This document shows positions 53,089-62,471 of a stretch of 64,000 nt of DNA, piece by piece. This DNA comes from Chryseobacterium nakagawai (GTDB lineage Bacteria; Bacteroidota; Bacteroidia; Flavobacteriales; Weeksellaceae), in the NCBI RefSeq assembly GCF_900637665.1, contig NZ_LR134386.1:3650501-3714500 (forward strand). The letters are read 5' to 3'. The notes beneath the pieces were generated by a model. The model made no database searches. It saw only the letters and a list, made by a program, of their open reading frames with translations, and was not told where the DNA came from. Numbering within the stretch: position 1 is the first letter of the stretch; every line of letters begins with the position of its first letter. The position numbers were made by a program, and so were the translations under genes.

Positions 53089-53790
53089 TCACTTAAAAAG
53101 ATGTATCAAATAAGCCAATAAAATCAAAGTGTATTTGTAGGTAACAACTCCTAAAAATAAACAAATTAAACTTTTAACGTAATTTAAAAAGACCTTTTCT
53201 CCAAAAAACTGACCTATTGCACATACAAAGTAAATCTGAAGCAAAAACACACCAATTTGGGTGATAATCAACACTCCTGTAAGCTTTGACAACAATAAAA
53301 AGAATAAAAGTGAAATAAAAAATACTCCAAAAAGATAAGCTAGTAATACAAATATTTCAAATAAATTATACCCTTTTCTGTAAAAGAAAATTTTTGTCCA
53401 TAAAGCCATAAAAAATCCAATGATTAAGGCAGAATATCCAAGATGAGAATCTATCCAGTTATTGATAACTTCGGTATTTATATTATGTTCCCATTGCTTG
53501 GTTTCCTCAAATCCTTTTATATTAAATATGAGCACTTCAATATGCAATAAATGAATAATAAAAGTATAAAGAACTGCCGCGAAAACCAAAAATACGATTG
53601 GTTTCACATATTTTTCACGGTTTTCTTTAAGATATTCTCTTACAGCTTTTCCCGGACGTATTAAAACTTCTTTAAAAGTAAAAGGAAAGCCTTTATCAAA
53701 ATGTAAGAGGTGTTGTATCTCGTGCGAAATGTAATTTGCGTCTATTCTTTTGATTTCTTTTTGGGGGCCAGAAGAATGGTCTTCGTTCAT
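53089..53790 (-). CDS. DUF3667-family membrane protein
   Basis: A 233-residue protein of the DUF3667 family. It begins with a soluble part containing RIDANYISHEIQHLLHFDKGFPFTFKEVLIRPGKAVREYL, the family hallmark, followed by five or so transmembrane helices (IVFLVFAAVLYTFIIHLLHI, YSALIIGFFMALWTKIFFY, NLFEIFVLLAYLFGVFFISLLFFLLLSKL, QIGVFLLQIYFVCAIGQFFG, LICLFLGVVTYKYTLILLAYLI). Function is unknown. The upstream neighbour is purL; the downstream neighbour is the barstar-like gene, whose GTG alternative start overlaps this stop. Confidence 0.88.
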   Translation of the reverse strand: MNEDHSSGPQKEIKRIDANYISHEIQHLLHFDKGFPFTFKEVLIRPGKAVREYLKENREKYVKPIVFLVFAAVLYTFIIHLLHIEVLIFNIKGFEETKQWEHNINTEVINNWIDSHLGYSALIIGFFMALWTKIFFYRKGYNLFEIFVLLAYLFGVFFISLLFFLLLSKLTGVLIITQIGVFLLQIYFVCAIGQFFGEKVFLNYVKSLICLFLGVVTYKYTLILLAYLIHLFK

Positions 53791-53855
53791 TGGTTATCGT
53801 TTTGTTTTTTCTAATTGTAATGATACAAAAATATAAACTTATTGATTAAATAGTT

Positions 53856-53893
53856 AAAAAAAACCTCATAGATATTGAATTTCTATGAGGTTG
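53856..53893 (-). terminator. Terminator of purL
   Basis: AACCTCATAG (53862-53871) pairs with CTATGAGGTT (53883-53892), extended by an inner A/T pairing, with a T run on the minus strand. Confidence 0.88.
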
Positions 53894-53898
53894 ATTTT

Positions 53899-56800
53899 TT
53901 ATTTGAAGTATTCTACACCGTTTTTGAATATATTGTGATAATTCGCGGTTGGTATATTTCTCATGAGGCCTTCCGTAAATCTTTCCGGGTGTCCCATTCT
54001 TCCGTAGATCTTTCCACATGGGCTGGTAACACCTTCAATACCAAATAATGAATTGTTAGGGTTAAATGGCATTCCATGAGCTATGTTTCCATCAAAATCA
54101 ATGTACTGCGTTGCAATTTGTCCGTTTTCATATAGTTTCTTAATTTCTTCTTCTGAAGCCATGAAACGTCCTTCCCCGTGTGAAATCGGAATGGTGAAGG
54201 TTTGTCCTTTCATTCCTTTTAACCATGGACTTTCATCGTTTACTACTTTTACGGTTACCATCTGAGAGATATGTCTTCTGATCGCATTGTGAGCCAATGT
54301 CGGAGAGTTTTCATCTAAATCTTTAATTCTTCCGTAAGGTAATAATCCTGATTTAACCAACGCCTGGAAACCATTACAGATCCCGATAATCATCCCGTCT
54401 CTGTCTAATAATTCGTGAACTGCATTTCTCATCTTTTCGTTCTTTAAAACGTTTACAATGAATTTTGCAGAACCATCCGGCTCGTCACCTGCGGAGAAAC
54501 CTCCTGAAAAAGCCAGGATCTGAGAAGTTCTGATCTCTTCTACCCAAGCATCAATACTTTCATCCAACAATTGGTGGCTAATATTGATTAAAGGTAAGCT
54601 GCTTACTACAGCACCCTCTTTCTGGAATGCGTTTAAGGTATCATACTCACAGTTGGTTCCTGGGAATACCGGAGCAAATACTTTAGGTTGTGCAATTCCA
54701 TGTTTTTTGATGATGATATTTCTTGGATTGATTGAGTTTGATTTTTCATCAATTTCAACCGTAATCTTTTCTTTTTCTGTTGTTGGGAAAAGGTTTTCGA
54801 AGGTACCAGTGTAAGCAGACACAAGATTTAAAATACTGGATTCAAGACCATTGATCTTTAAGACCCCAGAATCTTTTACTTCTCCAATTAGCTGAAGAGA
54901 TATGTTGCTTAGTTCTTCTTTAGCTTCGATGATCAAGCTTCCGATATTTTTAGCTAATAAAGTGTTTTCATCAGCATTGATTTCCGCTCCCAATCTGTTT
55001 CCGAAACTCATTTTTGCCAAAGCTACAGCTACACCTCCGTCTTTTATTGTTTTTACGGAAACGATTTTTCCTGATTTGATGTTTTCGAAGATGAATTCAT
55101 AAACATTTTTCAACGCATCATAATTTGGAAGACCGTTTTCCTGAGCAGTATGATTGAATAAATATACTTTGTTTCCTGCTGTTTTAAATTCAGGAGAAAT
55201 GATGTTTTGCTTTTCTCCGTTTGCACATGCGAAAGAAATCAATGTTGGAGGTACATTCAGGTCCTGATAGGTTCCACTCATGGAATCTTTACCACCAATT
55301 GCTGCCAATCCAAGGTTGATCTGTGCATCATAAGCTCCTAGAAGTGAAGCTAAAGGTTTACCCCATTTTTCAGGAGACTGTCCTAACTTTTCGAAATATT
55401 CCTGGAAGCTTAACCGGATGTTTTTATAATCACCTCCCATCGCAACAATCTTAGCAACACTTTCTATTACGGCATAAGATGCTCCTAATAATGAATTTTG
55501 CTTAGAAATTTCAGCATCGAATCCCCAGCTCGCTAAGGAAACGGTTTTGATATCTTTTGCTCCTAAAATAGGGAGTGTCTGAACACTTCCTTCCATTAGG
55601 GTTTGTTGGTATTTTCCACCTAAAGGCATGGCAACTGTTGTTCCTCCTACTGAAGAGTCGAACATTTCCAATAATCCTTTTTGGGACGCTACATTTTTAT
55701 CTTTTAAAGTATTCACAAAGTTTTCTTCGTTGAACGCCTTAGTTTCTGTTTTTACTTCTTCAAGGTGGTTGATTTTTACCTCCTGAGATTTTGAACATCC
55801 ATTGGTATCAAGGAATTCTCTTGAAAGGTCAACAATTTTGTCTCCTTTCCAGAACATCTGCATTCTTCCTGAATCTGTTACTTTTGCCACTTCTACCGCT
55901 ACAATATTTTCAGCTTCACAGAATTTGATGAACTTTTCTTTGTCTTTCGGATCTACCACAACGGCCATTCTTTCCTGAGATTCGGAAATAGCCAATTCTG
56001 TTCCGTTTAACCCTTCGTATTTCAATGGTAATACATCAAGATTTACTTCTAAAGAATCTGCGATTTCACCGATGGCTACAGAAACACCTCCCGCACCAAA
56101 ATCGTTTGATTTTTTGATCAATCTTGTCAGTTCAGGGTTTCTGAATAGTCTTTGGATCTTACGTTCTTCTACTGCATTTCCTTTCTGAACCTCAGAACTC
56201 ATGGTATGAATAGAGGTTTCATCTTGTTCTTTTGAACTTCCACTTGCTCCTCCTACTCCGTCACGACCTGTTGCTCCTCCTAAAATAATGATAGAATCAC
56301 CGTTGGCAGGTTTTTCACGTCTTACCCAATCTACAGGGACAGCGCCGGTAACGAAACCTACTTCCATTCTTTTGGCTTTGTAACCTTCATCATAGATTTC
56401 AGAAACCATAGTGGTTGCAAGACCAATCTGATTACCGTAAGATGAATATCCGTTCGCAGCCTGTTTTGTAATGGTTTTTTGTGGTAATTTACCAGGCAAT
56501 GTTTTGTCTACAGATTCTAAAACGTCTGCAGCTCCCGTTAATCTCATTGCTTGAAATACGAAAGATCTTCCTGACAAAGGGTCTCTGATCGCTCCACCTA
56601 AGCAAGTGGATGCTCCTCCGAAAGGTTCAATTTCCGTGGGGTGGTTGTGTGTTTCGTTTTTGAATAATAAATACCAAGGTTCTTTTTTACCATCGTATTC
56701 TGCTTCAATCTCGATGGTACAAGCATTGATCTCATCAGAAATCACAAGATTATCAAGGTTCCCTGTTTTATGGAAATATTTACCACAAACTGTTGCTAAG

Positions 56801-57594
56801 TCCATTAAGGAGATAGGCTTCAGCTCACGGCCTAAGAATTTTCTTTTTTCGATATAGTCATTGAAAATAGTATCCAATGTTTGTTTGAACGCTCCTTCAA
56901 ATTGGATGTCTGACAATTCTGTTTCGAAAGTCGTGTGACGACAGTGATCGCTCCAGTACGTGTCTAATACTTTCAGTTCTGTTTCTGTAGGATTTCTTGC
57001 TTCAGTCTTAAAGTACTCCTGAATGAATTTCAGGTCATCTAAGCCTAATGCAAAACCGTGATTGTTATAGAAATTCTCCAGTTCAGCGTCATTGAAATTG
57101 ATAAAGTTTTCATGGATCAAAACTTTTGATGGTGTTTCATCAGCAGGAATATCCAATACAGAAAGGTCTTTTTCCTGAGATTCTACTTTATTAATCAAAA
57201 GTTCCTTGATTTTAACCAGATCAGCTTCTGAAACTCCTACAAATTCGATCAGCTTTCCACTTCTTACTTTTGACTTTTCATTTTCTGTCAATAAAGCAAT
57301 ACATTGTTGTGCAGAGTCTGCTCTCTGATCGTACTGACCAGGCAGAAACTCCATTCCGAAATGAATACTTTTAGCAGGGTTTTCTGTATGTAAAATATCA
57401 GTAACAGGGTCTACAAAAGTATTGTTCAATACTTTTTCAAACTCACCGTCATTCAAATTGAAAATATCATACACATTGTAGACTTTCACACTTTGAATTG
57501 CCGGAACAACTGCTTTTACTTCATCAAAAATTTTTGGACTTTCAACATCGAAAATTCCTCTTTTTTCTACGAAAATTCTTTTGTTATTAGACAT
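53899..57594 (-). CDS. purL: Phosphoribosylformylglycinamidine synthase, large single-chain form
   Basis: A 1231-residue enzyme that turns FGAR into FGAM with glutamine in purine synthesis. It is the fused form: a PurS-like N-terminal part (KAVVPAIQSVKVYNVYDIF), a linker, two AIR-synthase-like halves (THNHPTEIEPFGGASTCLGGAIRDPLSGRSF; EISKQNSLLGASYAVIESVAKIVAMGG), and a C-terminal class I glutamine amidotransferase with the catalytic Cys in MIIGICNGFQALVKSG and the late GRMGHPERF. Length matches the E. coli-type enzyme (about 1300). Single gene with its own terminator; the purB gene lies 2.6 kb away on the same strand. Confidence 0.97.
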   Translation of the reverse strand: MSNNKRIFVEKRGIFDVESPKIFDEVKAVVPAIQSVKVYNVYDIFNLNDGEFEKVLNNTFVDPVTDILHTENPAKSIHFGMEFLPGQYDQRADSAQQCIALLTENEKSKVRSGKLIEFVGVSEADLVKIKELLINKVESQEKDLSVLDIPADETPSKVLIHENFINFNDAELENFYNNHGFALGLDDLKFIQEYFKTEARNPTETELKVLDTYWSDHCRHTTFETELSDIQFEGAFKQTLDTIFNDYIEKRKFLGRELKPISLMDLATVCGKYFHKTGNLDNLVISDEINACTIEIEAEYDGKKEPWYLLFKNETHNHPTEIEPFGGASTCLGGAIRDPLSGRSFVFQAMRLTGAADVLESVDKTLPGKLPQKTITKQAANGYSSYGNQIGLATTMVSEIYDEGYKAKRMEVGFVTGAVPVDWVRREKPANGDSIIILGGATGRDGVGGASGSSKEQDETSIHTMSSEVQKGNAVEERKIQRLFRNPELTRLIKKSNDFGAGGVSVAIGEIADSLEVNLDVLPLKYEGLNGTELAISESQERMAVVVDPKDKEKFIKFCEAENIVAVEVAKVTDSGRMQMFWKGDKIVDLSREFLDTNGCSKSQEVKINHLEEVKTETKAFNEENFVNTLKDKNVASQKGLLEMFDSSVGGTTVAMPLGGKYQQTLMEGSVQTLPILGAKDIKTVSLASWGFDAEISKQNSLLGASYAVIESVAKIVAMGGDYKNIRLSFQEYFEKLGQSPEKWGKPLASLLGAYDAQINLGLAAIGGKDSMSGTYQDLNVPPTLISFACANGEKQNIISPEFKTAGNKVYLFNHTAQENGLPNYDALKNVYEFIFENIKSGKIVSVKTIKDGGVAVALAKMSFGNRLGAEINADENTLLAKNIGSLIIEAKEELSNISLQLIGEVKDSGVLKINGLESSILNLVSAYTGTFENLFPTTEKEKITVEIDEKSNSINPRNIIIKKHGIAQPKVFAPVFPGTNCEYDTLNAFQKEGAVVSSLPLINISHQLLDESIDAWVEEIRTSQILAFSGGFSAGDEPDGSAKFIVNVLKNEKMRNAVHELLDRDGMIIGICNGFQALVKSGLLPYGRIKDLDENSPTLAHNAIRRHISQMVTVKVVNDESPWLKGMKGQTFTIPISHGEGRFMASEEEIKKLYENGQIATQYIDFDGNIAHGMPFNPNNSLFGIEGVTSPCGKIYGRMGHPERFTEGLMRNIPTANYHNIFKNGVEYFK

Positions 57595-57775
57595 TAGATG
57601 TCAGATTTTTAATATTAGATTTATTTTTCTTTTACTTTTCTGGGTTTCAGAGAATCAATATCAGATTGTGGCTTACTATCCTTTCTGTATTAATCCTACT
57701 TTAAGCGTTATCATCCGCTCTATATTATTGAGTACAAATTTACTCTTTTTACTTTCTTTTTCCTCAATCTTTTTC

Positions 57776-59203
57776 TTATAATACCAATGTCAGATTATGA
57801 TCTTTGGTACCATCGTTGTTGGATGCATTTTTAGAGGCTCCTATCCATTCTTCTTTATTCAATACCAATTTAAAAGAATAGGTTTTTCCTTTTTCAAAAT
57901 GGGATACAGGAACCTCCAATTCATAAAGGTTTTTATCCTTTTTTATCATCTGATATCCTTTATTTTCAGGATCCCAATTATTGAAACTTCCTGCTACAGT
58001 AACAGTATTGATAAGGTTTCCGTTCAGGTTTTTCGGGTGGGTATAAGAAAAAACGATTTTATCTCCCTTTACGGAATATCCATATACTTGTTTTTTATCT
58101 GAGGTTGAAATAAGATCAGCTACCAAACTATCCGTTCCATTATAAAGTGCGGTAAATGTTTCAGGTCCATTGATGTTCACTATTATACAGATTCCAATAT
58201 TCAGCTCAGGAAATACAGTAAACAAGGTATTTATTCCATAGGATCCACCATGTTTAAATCCTCTTTTACCATGTTCTGTAATCCAATATTTATCCCAAAA
58301 ATATCCATACCATCCTTCTTTGCTGTTGTTAATGTTCCTTTGCGACTCCTGTACTATTCTATCTTGCGGATTGAGTTCTTCTTTTAAAAATTTCACCATA
58401 TCTCCCATTGTAGATTCGGTTTTCAAACCAGCTGAGCCCCATAAAAGACTTTGTGAAACGGGCATCAGACGATAATTTTCATGATATCCATTGGCCTGAG
58501 CTTCATTTTTACCAAGTTCCAGTTTGGTATGGTTCATTCCAGCTTTTGAGAAGATATTTTCTTTCAAAAGAGTTTCATAGCTTTTCCCGTAAATATTTTC
58601 CAGCATGAGACCGGCCAACTCAAGGCTTAAATTGCTGTATTTATATTCTTTACCTGGTTCCGTATTTAATGTAACAGTGGCCAAATCTTTTTTAAAGTCA
58701 TCTTTCGTATATCCTTTGTTGAGCTTCTCGTAAAGAAAAGCGGTCTCATCGTTCATGTTTATCCTTAATTCATCATCAATAGGAAGATTTTTTGGAAGTG
58801 CTGTTTCGTAAGAAATTAAGTTACGAACTTTTATAGGAACTCCATTATATTCTAAGTTAGGGTAAGACCCTTTGAGATATTTACGTACATCATCATCAAG
58901 GCTTATTTTTCCTTCCAGAACTGCCTGAGCCAATAATTGCCCTGTAAAAAGCTTAGTGACAGAGGCTATGGCGAAATAAGTGTCATTATTTGCTTTATTT
59001 CCTTTTTCTTTGTCTATTTCACCAAAGTGCTTGGTGTAGACTTTTCCGTCTTTAACAACTCCAACGGAAACGGAATATGCTTTAGATTCTGCTGCAACTT
59101 TTTGAGCCGCTGCATCTATGATTGAGTAAACTGTTTTATCACTTTGTGCATGGTTTTTCACAAATGTTAATGCAAAAATGAGTACCAATATATTTTTTCT
59201 CAT
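57776..59203 (-). CDS. Serine hydrolase (class C-like) fused to an AMPK/CBM48-like domain
   Basis: A 475-residue exported protein (signal MRKNILVLIFALTFVKNHAQ). The main part is a penicillin-binding-protein/class C beta-lactamase-type serine hydrolase: SxxK at Ser81 (IASVTKLF), YSN at residues 189-191 (EYKYSNLSLELAG), and KHGGSYG as the third motif. The last 95 residues, NTVTVAGSFNNWDPENKGYQMIKKDKNLYELEVPV and SFKLVLNKEEWIGASKN, match the AMPK glycogen-binding/CBM48 fold, an uncommon addition. It may act as an esterase or peptidase tethered to a carbohydrate; beta-lactamase activity is doubtful. ATG start; it follows a WG-repeat gene on the same strand. Confidence 0.87.
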   Translation of the reverse strand: MRKNILVLIFALTFVKNHAQSDKTVYSIIDAAAQKVAAESKAYSVSVGVVKDGKVYTKHFGEIDKEKGNKANNDTYFAIASVTKLFTGQLLAQAVLEGKISLDDDVRKYLKGSYPNLEYNGVPIKVRNLISYETALPKNLPIDDELRINMNDETAFLYEKLNKGYTKDDFKKDLATVTLNTEPGKEYKYSNLSLELAGLMLENIYGKSYETLLKENIFSKAGMNHTKLELGKNEAQANGYHENYRLMPVSQSLLWGSAGLKTESTMGDMVKFLKEELNPQDRIVQESQRNINNSKEGWYGYFWDKYWITEHGKRGFKHGGSYGINTLFTVFPELNIGICIIVNINGPETFTALYNGTDSLVADLISTSDKKQVYGYSVKGDKIVFSYTHPKNLNGNLINTVTVAGSFNNWDPENKGYQMIKKDKNLYELEVPVSHFEKGKTYSFKLVLNKEEWIGASKNASNNDGTKDHNLTLVL

Positions 59204-59218
59204 TAAGTTTAATTTTGG

Positions 59219-60196
59219 CTATCTTTTGAGTTTGTTTGGGTTATTAGGGTGCTCTTTCTGATATTGTTCTGCTTGTTGTATTTCATTTTTCAACCATTTC
59301 TCGAAAGAAATCATTTTATCTTCATAATTTAAGATATAAACACTTTTTCCATCTTCAGATACGAAAAATTTCAAGTCATCGAATGATCCTAAATTTATTT
59401 TTTGATAATCATAGGTATTCACTTGATAATAGGGAAAGTTTTTTTGGGGTCTTTCTACAATTTCAAAAAGAAGCTTTTTTTCTTTTTCAGATAACTCATT
59501 ATATACATTAACATAATGAACGTCTGATATTATTTTATTGTATTTTTCAAAAAAATGAATAATTTTCTCTTCCTTCTTATTGTATTGAAATGAATATGGA
59601 TAGTATTTTCCATCAATATTAACATCTTTTTCAGAATATTTAGTAACCGACTGAACTGTTTCTCCTTTAACGTTCATTACTCCCCAAGTTCCACCCACAA
59701 TACTTCGATGTTCGTCTTCTGTTTTTTCCCAATCACAGCCATCACAAAAGGATGCATATCCATAATTGAAAGAGGAGACAAAATCATGTTCAGGTTGAAT
59801 GGCTATTTTTCCGTTTCTATCTGCAAAACCTATTTTCCCATTTTTCACAAATCTTCTGACACCTTCTGAAAAATAGTCTGCTCCGTTATCATATAAATAA
59901 GGCTTATATAAAAAATTACCTTTTCTATCATAAACATATCCGAAGGCATTTTTTTCATATTTTTCATCTCTTTTCCCACCAGCAAAGAGAATCGTTTCAT
60001 TCTCTATCCCGTCTTTTACCAATTCGCCTTCTTTAATTCCGGTATAATCTTTAAATTCTGCTGGTATAATAATCTTTCCAGCCTGGTTTTTGACTCCAAT
60101 CAAAGAATCTTTGGATTTAAAATACCTCAAAACGTCTTTCTTCTGAGAGAAAGCCAGTACAGGAATTAAGGTAATAAATAAAAGGACTTTGTTCAT
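59219..60196 (-). CDS. WG repeat-containing secreted protein
   Basis: A 325-residue protein with a signal peptide (MNKVLLFITLIPVLAFSQ). The mature N-terminal half has beta-rich WG-type repeats: LIGVKNQAGKIIIPAEFKDYTGI, FGYVYDRKGNFLYKPYLYDNGADYFSEGVRRFV, KIGFADRNGKIAIQPEHDFVSSFNYGYASF and TWGVMNVKGETV, each around 35 residues. The C-terminal part is charged and ends in a short Lys-rich tail. WG-repeat proteins are thought to mediate protein binding in the periplasm or envelope. It sits between the purB gene and the hydrolase fusion, all on the same strand. Confidence 0.88.
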   Translation of the reverse strand: MNKVLLFITLIPVLAFSQKKDVLRYFKSKDSLIGVKNQAGKIIIPAEFKDYTGIKEGELVKDGIENETILFAGGKRDEKYEKNAFGYVYDRKGNFLYKPYLYDNGADYFSEGVRRFVKNGKIGFADRNGKIAIQPEHDFVSSFNYGYASFCDGCDWEKTEDEHRSIVGGTWGVMNVKGETVQSVTKYSEKDVNIDGKYYPYSFQYNKKEEKIIHFFEKYNKIISDVHYVNVYNELSEKEKKLLFEIVERPQKNFPYYQVNTYDYQKINLGSFDDLKFFVSEDGKSVYILNYEDKMISFEKWLKNEIQQAEQYQKEHPNNPNKLKR

Positions 60197-60211
60197 GGTT
60201 GGGTTTAAAAT

Positions 60212-60240
60212 AAAAAATGCAGCCCAAAAGGCTGCATATT
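60212..60240 (-). terminator. Terminator of purB
   Basis: ATGCAGCC (60217-60224) pairs with GGCTGCAT (60230-60237) around CAAAA, with a T run on the minus strand, just past the purB stop. Confidence 0.88.
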
Positions 60241-60243
60241 GTT

Positions 60244-61671
60244 TTATACTTTAAGATCAGCTTCTAATCCTATTAAGTCTTTATTTTGATCTATAATCGG
60301 CTGCACTTCATTCTTGACGAATTCTTCTGTCTGAATTGGTGCGAACCCGATAAAGTTCTTAGGATCTAAAACTTCTTTTAATTTCGATTTATCTAACTTT
60401 AAAGAATCATCGTTTAAGATTCTTTCGATCAAATCATTTTCTTTTCCTTCTTCCTTCACTTTCTTGGAAGCTTCCATAGAGTGTACTCTGATTACTTCGT
60501 GAATTTCCTGACGGTCACCCCCAGCTTTCACTTCTTCCATGATGATATATTCTGTTGCCATGAAAGGAAGTTCTTCTTCGATGTGTTTATTGATTCTGTT
60601 TGGATATACTACGATTCCGTTCATGATGTTATTCCAGATCAATAAGATGGCATCAACAGCAAGGAATGCCTGAGGAATGGTTAATCTCTTGTTTGCAGAG
60701 TCATCCAATGTTCTTTCAAACCATTGTGTAGAAGCTACCATTGCAGAACTTGTCGTTAAAGACATTACATATTTTGCCAATGCTCCGATTCTTTCACTTC
60801 TCATTGGATTACGCTTGTACGCCATTGCCGATGAACCGATCTGGTTTTTCTCGAATGGTTCTTCAATTTCCTTAAGGTTCTGAAGTAAACGTAAATCGTT
60901 TGTGAATTTATGAGCTGACTGAGCGATGTTTCCTAATAAAGCTACTACTTTCGCATCAATCTTTCTATCGTAAGTCTGTCCGGAAACTCCAAAAACCTTT
61001 TCGAATCCGAATCTTTTTGAAAGCTCTTTATCTAAGTGTTTTACTTTTGAATAATCTCCGTTGAACAGTTCAAGGAAACTTGCAGCAGTTCCTGTAGTTC
61101 CTTTTACTCCTCTGAAACGAAGGGTTTCTAAGAAGAAGTCTAATTCTTCGATATCAAGAACCAAACTTTGTAACCAAAGGGTTGCTCTTTTTCCTACTGT
61201 TGTTAACTGAGCCGGTTGAAAGTGTGTAAATCCTAAAGTTGGAAGGTCTTTGTACTGAATCGCAAAGTCTGCTAAATTCTTCATTACGTTCACCAACTTT
61301 TTCTTTAAGATTAAAAGTCCGTCACGGATTTGAATTAAATCTGTATTGTCTCCTACAAAAGCTGAAGTAGCTCCCAAGTGAATAATTCCCTTTGCTGAAG
61401 GCGCCACATCTCCATAAGTGTGAACGTGAGCCATTACATCATGACGGAATTTCTTTTCGTATTCTGCTGCTTTATCGAAATCGATATTTTCAGCATTAGC
61501 TTTTAATTCAGCGATCTGCTCATCTGTAATTTCAAGCCCTAAATCTTTTTCGATCTCTGCTAAAGCGATCCAAAGCTTTCTCCAGGTACGGAATTTGTTA
61601 TTGTGTGAGAAATTAAACAACATTTCTTCACTGGAATAGCGCTCTTCCAATGGATTTTTGTAGGAATTCAT
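60244..61671 (-). CDS. purB: Adenylosuccinate lyase
   Basis: A 475-residue enzyme that cleaves adenylosuccinate to AMP and fumarate, and SAICAR to AICAR, in purine synthesis. It belongs to the fumarase/aspartase superfamily: SEEMLFNFSHNNKFRTWRKLWIALAEIE at the N terminus, the HLGATSAFVGDNTDLIQIRDGL block, TLGFTHFQPAQLTTVGKRATLW with the active-site His, and the signature IGSSAMAYKRNPMRSERIG. A promoter element lies 24 bases upstream of the ATG and a terminator follows, so it stands alone. The gene ends the housekeeping part of the window. Confidence 0.97.
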   Translation of the reverse strand: MNSYKNPLEERYSSEEMLFNFSHNNKFRTWRKLWIALAEIEKDLGLEITDEQIAELKANAENIDFDKAAEYEKKFRHDVMAHVHTYGDVAPSAKGIIHLGATSAFVGDNTDLIQIRDGLLILKKKLVNVMKNLADFAIQYKDLPTLGFTHFQPAQLTTVGKRATLWLQSLVLDIEELDFFLETLRFRGVKGTTGTAASFLELFNGDYSKVKHLDKELSKRFGFEKVFGVSGQTYDRKIDAKVVALLGNIAQSAHKFTNDLRLLQNLKEIEEPFEKNQIGSSAMAYKRNPMRSERIGALAKYVMSLTTSSAMVASTQWFERTLDDSANKRLTIPQAFLAVDAILLIWNNIMNGIVVYPNRINKHIEEELPFMATEYIIMEEVKAGGDRQEIHEVIRVHSMEASKKVKEEGKENDLIERILNDDSLKLDKSKLKEVLDPKNFIGFAPIQTEEFVKNEVQPIIDQNKDLIGLEADLKV

Positions 61672-61695
61672 TCGTTCTTTTACTTTTTAGATGCA

Positions 61696-61703
61696 CAAAA
61701 ATA
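61696..61703 (-). promoter_or_regulatory. Promoter -7 element for purB
   Basis: The minus strand reads TATTTTTG (TAnnTTTG), 24 bases before the ATG at 61671. Confidence 0.55.
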
Positions 61704-61800
61704 CGATTTTTCAGTGAGAGATGAAAATGTTGGTTTTATGATTTTTTGTGGTGATGATATAAGAGAAATTTTGAAAAGTTCTTATTCGTTTTAGATTATA

Positions 61801-61845
61801 ATGGCTATTATTATTTTACCACACAAAAAGTTTGTGCAACATGCG
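61801..61845 (+). repeat. Rhs-flanking repeat, copy A
   Basis: ATGGCTATTATTATTTTACC followed by a CACAAA/TTTGTG hairpin and ATGCG. It aligns directly with copy B at 63316-63364, so the two enclose the Rhs tip and its small neighbour. Confidence 0.6.
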
Positions 61846-61949
61846 AAAGGATTTGGTAGCATGAAGAAAGTATTCGGAGACTTGAAGCCATTTTTGTAAT
61901 ACAAAACCCACCGCAAAAAAAACGATGGGTTTGTTTTTATCTATCGACA

Positions 61950-61964
61950 CGAGCGAGACGCTCG
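61950..61964. repeat. GC-rich palindrome
   Basis: CGAGCG (61950-61955) and CGCTCG (61959-61964) pair around AGA, inside the locally GC-rich ACACGAGCGAGACGCTCGCG. It stands out sharply from the AT-rich surroundings and may belong to a dispersed repeat; I cannot confirm copies in this window. Confidence 0.5.
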
Positions 61965-62131
61965 CGCCAGCGGGGGGCTTTAGAATAGAGGTAAGAAAAA
62001 TAAAAAATACGGCAGGACGAAATGAACAAACTGATGGGTGTTGATAATGCTGTATTGGTGAAATTTACTCTATTGGTTAAGTGATCTTTAATATTGGAAA
62101 ATATAAAAAAATCAAAATTCTTATTAAAGAC

Positions 62132-62157
62132 AAAAACCACTGCAAAAATAGCAGTGG
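62132..62157 (-). terminator. Terminator of the Rhs tip operon
   Basis: CCACTGC (62137-62143) pairs with GCAGTGG (62151-62157) around AAAAATA, with TTTTTG on the minus strand after it. It lies 66 bases after the small membrane protein gene. Confidence 0.8.
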
Positions 62158-62222
62158 CATCTTTTATTTGTTCAAAGTAAAAAGACTTTGAACAACAGCG
62201 ATTTTTATATATTTGATACTGC

Positions 62223-62471
62223 TCATTCCATAAAATGCCAATCTTGTCTTAGTATTGCTCCAAAAGAGAAACAAATTATTAGAAAAATAATTAATAAACT
62301 ATTTAAAATATAATTCAGTAATATACTATCGTATGTGTAAATCAAATAAAAATTAATTGCCAGTAAAAATATTACTAAAGGAACTAACTCTAAAAAATCG
62401 AAATCAAGGTATAAAAATATTACAGTAAAAACTGACGAAATAATCAAAATTATTTGTGGTAATTTTTTCAT
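62223..62471 (-). CDS. Small membrane protein, possible immunity partner
   Basis: An 82-residue hydrophobic protein with two or three membrane spans (LPQIILIISSVFTVIFLYLDF, LVPLVIFLLAINFYLIYTY, ILLNYILNSLLIIFLIICFSFG). Its ATG overlaps the stop of the Rhs tip by one base (TAATG), a tight coupling typical of toxin and immunity gene pairs. The toxin-like domain before it resembles a lipase, and an integral-membrane immunity protein would suit a membrane-directed toxin. No family is recognised; the immunity role rests only on position and coupling. Confidence 0.6.
   Translation of the reverse strand: MKKLPQIILIISSVFTVIFLYLDFDFLELVPLVIFLLAINFYLIYTYDSILLNYILNSLLIIFLIICFSFGAILRQDWHFME

Larger units (their letters stand above)
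61672..62222. other. Gene-free stretch between purB and the Rhs tip
   Basis: About 550 bases holding, from left: the purB promoter element (61696-61703), repeat copy A (61801-61845), a weak hairpin AAACCCA/TGGGTTT (61904-61932), a GC-rich palindrome (61950-61964), and the terminator of the Rhs-side gene (62132-62157). No real protein frame is seen. Confidence 0.5.

Noticed and set aside
57776..59203. Calling the CBM48-fused serine hydrolase a class C beta-lactamase
   Set aside because: The motifs place it in the broad serine hydrolase family, most of whose members are esterases or peptidases; the resistance call is kept for 39578-40456 only.
61904..61932. AAACCCA/TGGGTTT hairpin as a purB terminator
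   Set aside because: It lies upstream of purB, not after it; the purB terminator is at 60212-60240. At most it ends a rightward transcript or backs up the Rhs-side terminator.
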